A stretch of 64,000 nucleotides of DNA, taken from NCBI GenBank assembly GCA_002633005.1, contig NMRA01000317.1, positions 78,849 to 142,848 of the forward strand. Direction: 5' to 3'. Numbering within the stretch: the first letter of the stretch is position 1; every line of letters starts with the position of its first letter. This document shows positions 60,860 through 64,000 of the stretch, in pieces. This DNA is from Phoronis australis (taxonomy: Eukaryota > Phoronida > Phoronidae). Both the position numbers and the translations under genes were made by a program. The notes beneath the pieces were generated by a model that was not told the DNA's origin, searched no databases, and saw nothing but the letters and a program-made list of their open reading frames with translations.

Positions 60860-61101
60860 TAAAAAAATAATAATTGCAGGCGGTCTGACACACGCTGTAC
60901 CGGACGTGCGCAGGATGCGCACGTGGGCCCATTGAACTGATCACCTGGAACCATTTTTATATTTTATAAATATATAGTTAAATCCGAGCTGAGGAGCTAG
61001 AAACCTGACTCAAGGGTTTAGCAGTGTGACACAGTGGGACTCGAAGCCACGGCCTTGGGTAAAGAAGGCGGGCACCTATCACACTAGACCACACTGCCTC
61101 C
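60860..61101 (-). mobile_element. tRNA-derived SINE
   Basis: The head (61101 down to 61025, - strand) starts GGAGGCAGTG and has an A-box-like TGGTCTAGTGTGATAGG and a B-box-like GGCTTCGAGTCCC at tRNA-like spacing. The acceptor stem does not pair properly, so it is not a working tRNA. A non-tRNA body follows to a T/A-rich end near 60860. The 3' limit is uncertain. Confidence 0.75.
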
Positions 61102-61447
61102 TTAGCAATACCTGGCCATGTATATTTACTGGTAACTGAGGACAGTTAAAACCTGCATGCAGAAACACCCGCCAAAAATCAATAGTGAACCCAGACAACA
61201 CACTGTCACTTTGGACAATGTCCAAGACTTGAGTTAAGGAGATTATTTCCTGTGGAATAGTGGAACATAATACCACACAGCCAGCGCTCACTGAGTTCAA
61301 AGACATTTAATCCATTGCGCAGGTACTTAGACTTCTTGTTTCAAGAACCACTAAAATTTGAGAAAAGGTTGGAAATTAATAATGTCAGATTAAAAAATTA
61401 AGTTTCTTGTTCAAGATACACTTCAACTCACTCAGCTAACAAATGAC

Positions 61448-61688
61448 AGCATAAACTCACAAATTTTAAATAAAAATAGTTGCCAAAATTTTCTCATCTT
61501 GCAAAGTCTTCTTGCTTTGTTGCGAGTGCCCAGAAGCTTTCTAAATTTTGTGTGACGGTAGATCTCATACAAAACTTGAGCATGGTATTTATTCGAATAT
61601 ATAATGAATTGCAAAAAAAAAATTGACTTACCGTACATTTAATATATGAAAAATGAGACAATAAAATTTCAGCTGTCGGCCATTCTGA
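61448..61688 (-). mobile_element. GTAAAATCTCACC-type MITE, degraded copy
   Basis: AACTCACAAATTTTAAATAA with AATAGTTGCCAAAATT at the left, and AATAAAATTTCAGCTGTCGG plus CCATTCTGATG at the right. Confidence 0.5.
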
Positions 61689-62274
61689 TGACGTTGTGCC
61701 AAACAGTCCAAGGATCACCTGTTATGTCTTGGATGAAATAAGACACTGGGCAAGGGCAAGTACATATTTTATTTTTAGATCAGGGTGGCTTCCCTTATCT
61801 CTGTACTTAATAATTGATTTCCCTGGATGCCAGCCAGTGGCAAGAAAAGTGATACATGCACAATGGGAGAATGTAGACAGACCACATGGGAGTCTAGACA
61901 CATATCAGTGACGTTGTAGTGGGATGGTCTGGAGATAGGTGGATACTAACCAGAGAAAGAGAAAGAAATATTGCACTTCCAAACAGCATCATACCTTTAT
62001 ATTCGTTTGTTTGAACAGAAATAGTTTAAAACATAATGCAGGGTATATACCCAAGAGCCATACTGCTAAAGCGGCTGAAATTAACAACCAGGAATAACAA
62101 GTTGGTTCATAGGTCTGGTCTCAAACAATAATGACCTCTCAGTTTTTCTCAAGTCTAAAAATCTGTTCTAATTTGAGTAAGACACGAAATAACATCTCTA
62201 TTATAAGTTGCTTTTGAGAGCTGCCTGCTATTTCAGTATGGCCCAACGGACCAGTTCAACCGAGTTTAATATGC

Positions 62275-62520
62275 AAAGATTTCATTAATATCAGATACAA
62301 TATGGCCGACAAGTGAAATTTCATTTCATCAATTTTTCATGCGACATGTGCTTTACCAAATTAAATGGTCTCCCACGAACAAGAATTGTGGCCACAGCTA
62401 GTATGAGGCAAAAGTTTTGAAAATGTGTGGGTAGTCACAACAATGTTAGAACCCCGAGAAAAATCAAAAATGGCCAATTTCGGCAATTATTTTCCCGAAA
62501 TTTGTGACATTTTATCACAC
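62275..62520 (+). mobile_element. GTAAAATCTCACC-type MITE, copy in the right flank
   Basis: It contains CAATATGGCCGACAAGTGAA, ACAACAATGTTAGAACCCCG, GCCAATTTCGGCAATTATTT and ends AATTTGTGACATTTTATCAC. Confidence 0.68.
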
Positions 62521-63572
62521 TACATTTACAAAAGTAGCATAAACATAAGCAATTTCACTACTTAATAGGCCAGCGTCCTAGCCAGACAGACGATCAATTC
62601 TGGAATGGGTAGTTTTCTCCAACAGTTAGTTCATTCCTTACCATCTGTGTCACTATAAGCAAATTTGATGTAAAAAACATTTCGAATACCTGCCATGGAC
62701 TGGCTATAAACAAAACCCTCTTACTGCTGCGCATGGATGGCCTTTGAAGCAAGCGCTGTTACAAAAGTTTGAGCAAAAACGCCAACAGCTTTGGAAGTCA
62801 CTCAAACTCAAAGCAGCAGTTCAACTGACACTTGTAACCGTTCACATTACTGGCATTTTTGCTACTAGCAAAGGTGCCGGAGAAAACGCTAGCGTTGTGG
62901 CACGTTTGTGACAGGAGTAAAATGCACCGGTGAAAAAAGATGCACCAATGAAAAACAGAAGTACTAGTTAAAAACAGATGCATAAAATGATAAGGGTCTA
63001 AAATTAGAAATAGTAGTCAATGTACTTTAAAAGAACATGGCCTACAGGGTCAATCTCTCTCTCTCATAATCTTGAGCACATATTTCCATGTAGTAAACAA
63101 CACAGAACATGGTCATTTGGTGTTATTTTTACAGACTAAAAGCAACTTAGGTAACTGGTACACACACCTTATCAGTGTTACCTGGCAACACCATTTGGTA
63201 GAAACAAAACTGGTTGACAATACTAGTGATTACACAAAATAGTTAAAAAGCATTTTAATATGAATCCATGTCATATTTACAAGAAATACCCATATTCAAA
63301 CATTTCTTTCAACACAGTGCAAACAAAATACACATCAGTAAAGTGAACAAACAACCAGTCACTCAAAGCAATTCTGAGCCAAAATAACAAACACAGGTAA
63401 CATTTGCGTCATTTCTGAAAAACAGCACCACCTTCAGGAAGAACAACTACTTCTTAATCATGTCCACCGCACTATCGATTTATGACCAGAATCGTTGAAT
63501 TTCATAGAGTATGATCTTATTTTATTAGCAGAATTAAAAGGCAACAACATGACAAACATGGTTTGTAAAACT

Positions 63573-63755
63573 GAAATACCGTAATCGTTCGGGTTAACGC
63601 CCTGGGCGGTTAAATTGGCAAACTCAAAAAATCGGGGGTGGGCGGTTAACCAGACATGGGCGCTTAAACGTGAAATTTCAAGAAATCCAGGGTGGGCGGT
63701 TAACCGAACATGGGCGCTTATTACGACAGGCAACCGCCCTGGGCGGTTAATCTTA
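63573..63755. repeat. GGGCGGTTAA/GGGCGCTTA repeat, copy 2
   Basis: Units of GGGCGGTTAACC and ATGGGCGCTTA alternate, with AAATTTCAAGAAATCCAGGG between, as in the copy at 26345. The left edge GTAATCGTTCGGGTTAACGC resembles that copy's left edge. Confidence 0.7.
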
Positions 63756-64000
63756 CCTCGTACTCGGAACGCGTAGTACTTTTCAAAGAGCGTTATCGTC
63801 ACGTCGCCACATGACGAGAAAAATGTCATAACAGCGGATGATCCCAACAAAGATTCTCTTGCCCTCAGATTAGTTATTCACTGTTAAATTTACAGAATTA
63901 CTGAGTAATAGCCCCGTGGCGTCCTGCGGTCTTGTTACTTTGCCCTCTAGAGCGCAGACGACCAGTGACCACGCAGCCTCTACTTGGATTGCAACTATTT

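Larger units (their letters stand above)
55462..64000 (-). other. Upstream intron or 5' region of the minus-strand gene
   Basis: No coding exon was recognised in 8.5 kb, so the next upstream exon is probably beyond the window. Repeats inside: GTAAAATCTC elements (55512, 61448, 62275), a fragment of the 500-bp family (57870), a SINE (60860-61101) and a GGGCGGTTAA repeat (63573). Unexplained stretches include about 58000-60850 and 62530-63560. Confidence 0.5.

Noticed and set aside
61025-61101. Functional tRNA gene on the - strand
   Set aside because: A and B boxes are present but the acceptor stem does not pair and a SINE-like body follows.
63458-63850. 130-residue minus-strand open frame
   Set aside because: It is a translation of the GGGCGGTTAA repeat; the periodic residues follow the DNA repeat.

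Overview
The window is invertebrate nuclear DNA, probably from a marine metazoan. The evidence is two split genes with GT-AG introns up to 15 kb, many short repeat families, a tRNA-derived SINE and two single-N assembly joins. I cannot name the species. No bacterial, organellar, rRNA, CRISPR or intact tRNA feature was found.

Left half, + strand (628-32668, 3' UTR probably to about 37.3 kb): the 3' part of a Rho guanine-nucleotide exchange factor of the ARHGEF10/ARHGEF10L/ARHGEF17 family. Eleven exons join without a phase error into 822 residues plus a stop: the end of a PH-like domain, a helical linker, a WD40-like beta-propeller and a low-complexity tail. The catalytic DH domain must lie upstream of the window. 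One intron (8675-23864) is 15.2 kb and full of repeats.

Right half, - strand (41546-55461, 5' end beyond the window): the 3' part of a second gene. Five exons join in phase into 305 residues plus a stop. The protein has a proline/serine-rich segment with SUMO-type motifs, then two coiled coils. I do not recognise the family. The genes are tail to tail. Plus-strand composition changes from T/G-rich to A/C-rich near 37.5-38.4 kb, between two good candidate poly(A) signals, which supports convergent transcripts ending there.

Repeats fill most of the rest. They are: an abundant ~240-bp MITE-like family with GTAAAATCTCACC-type ends; a family with GGGTCTGTTTCATGAAA-type ends; a ~500-bp inverted-repeat family with two good copies in opposite orientation; three copies of an ATGCGCCCAC-ended element whose core repeats every ~144 bp around CTAGTGG; a 124-bp element with GGCGGAT ends; a SINE; and several minisatellites.

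Two patterns stand out. First, at three exon edges (donors at 2765 and 6659, acceptor at 41768) the splice site itself belongs to a tandem repeat, leaving rows of decoy splice sites in the intron. Second, the CTAGTGG element carries repeated same-orientation exact matches to the 12-base CTCF core consensus. Two stretches (42699-43318 and 46372-47654) look like false assembly duplications across single N bases.
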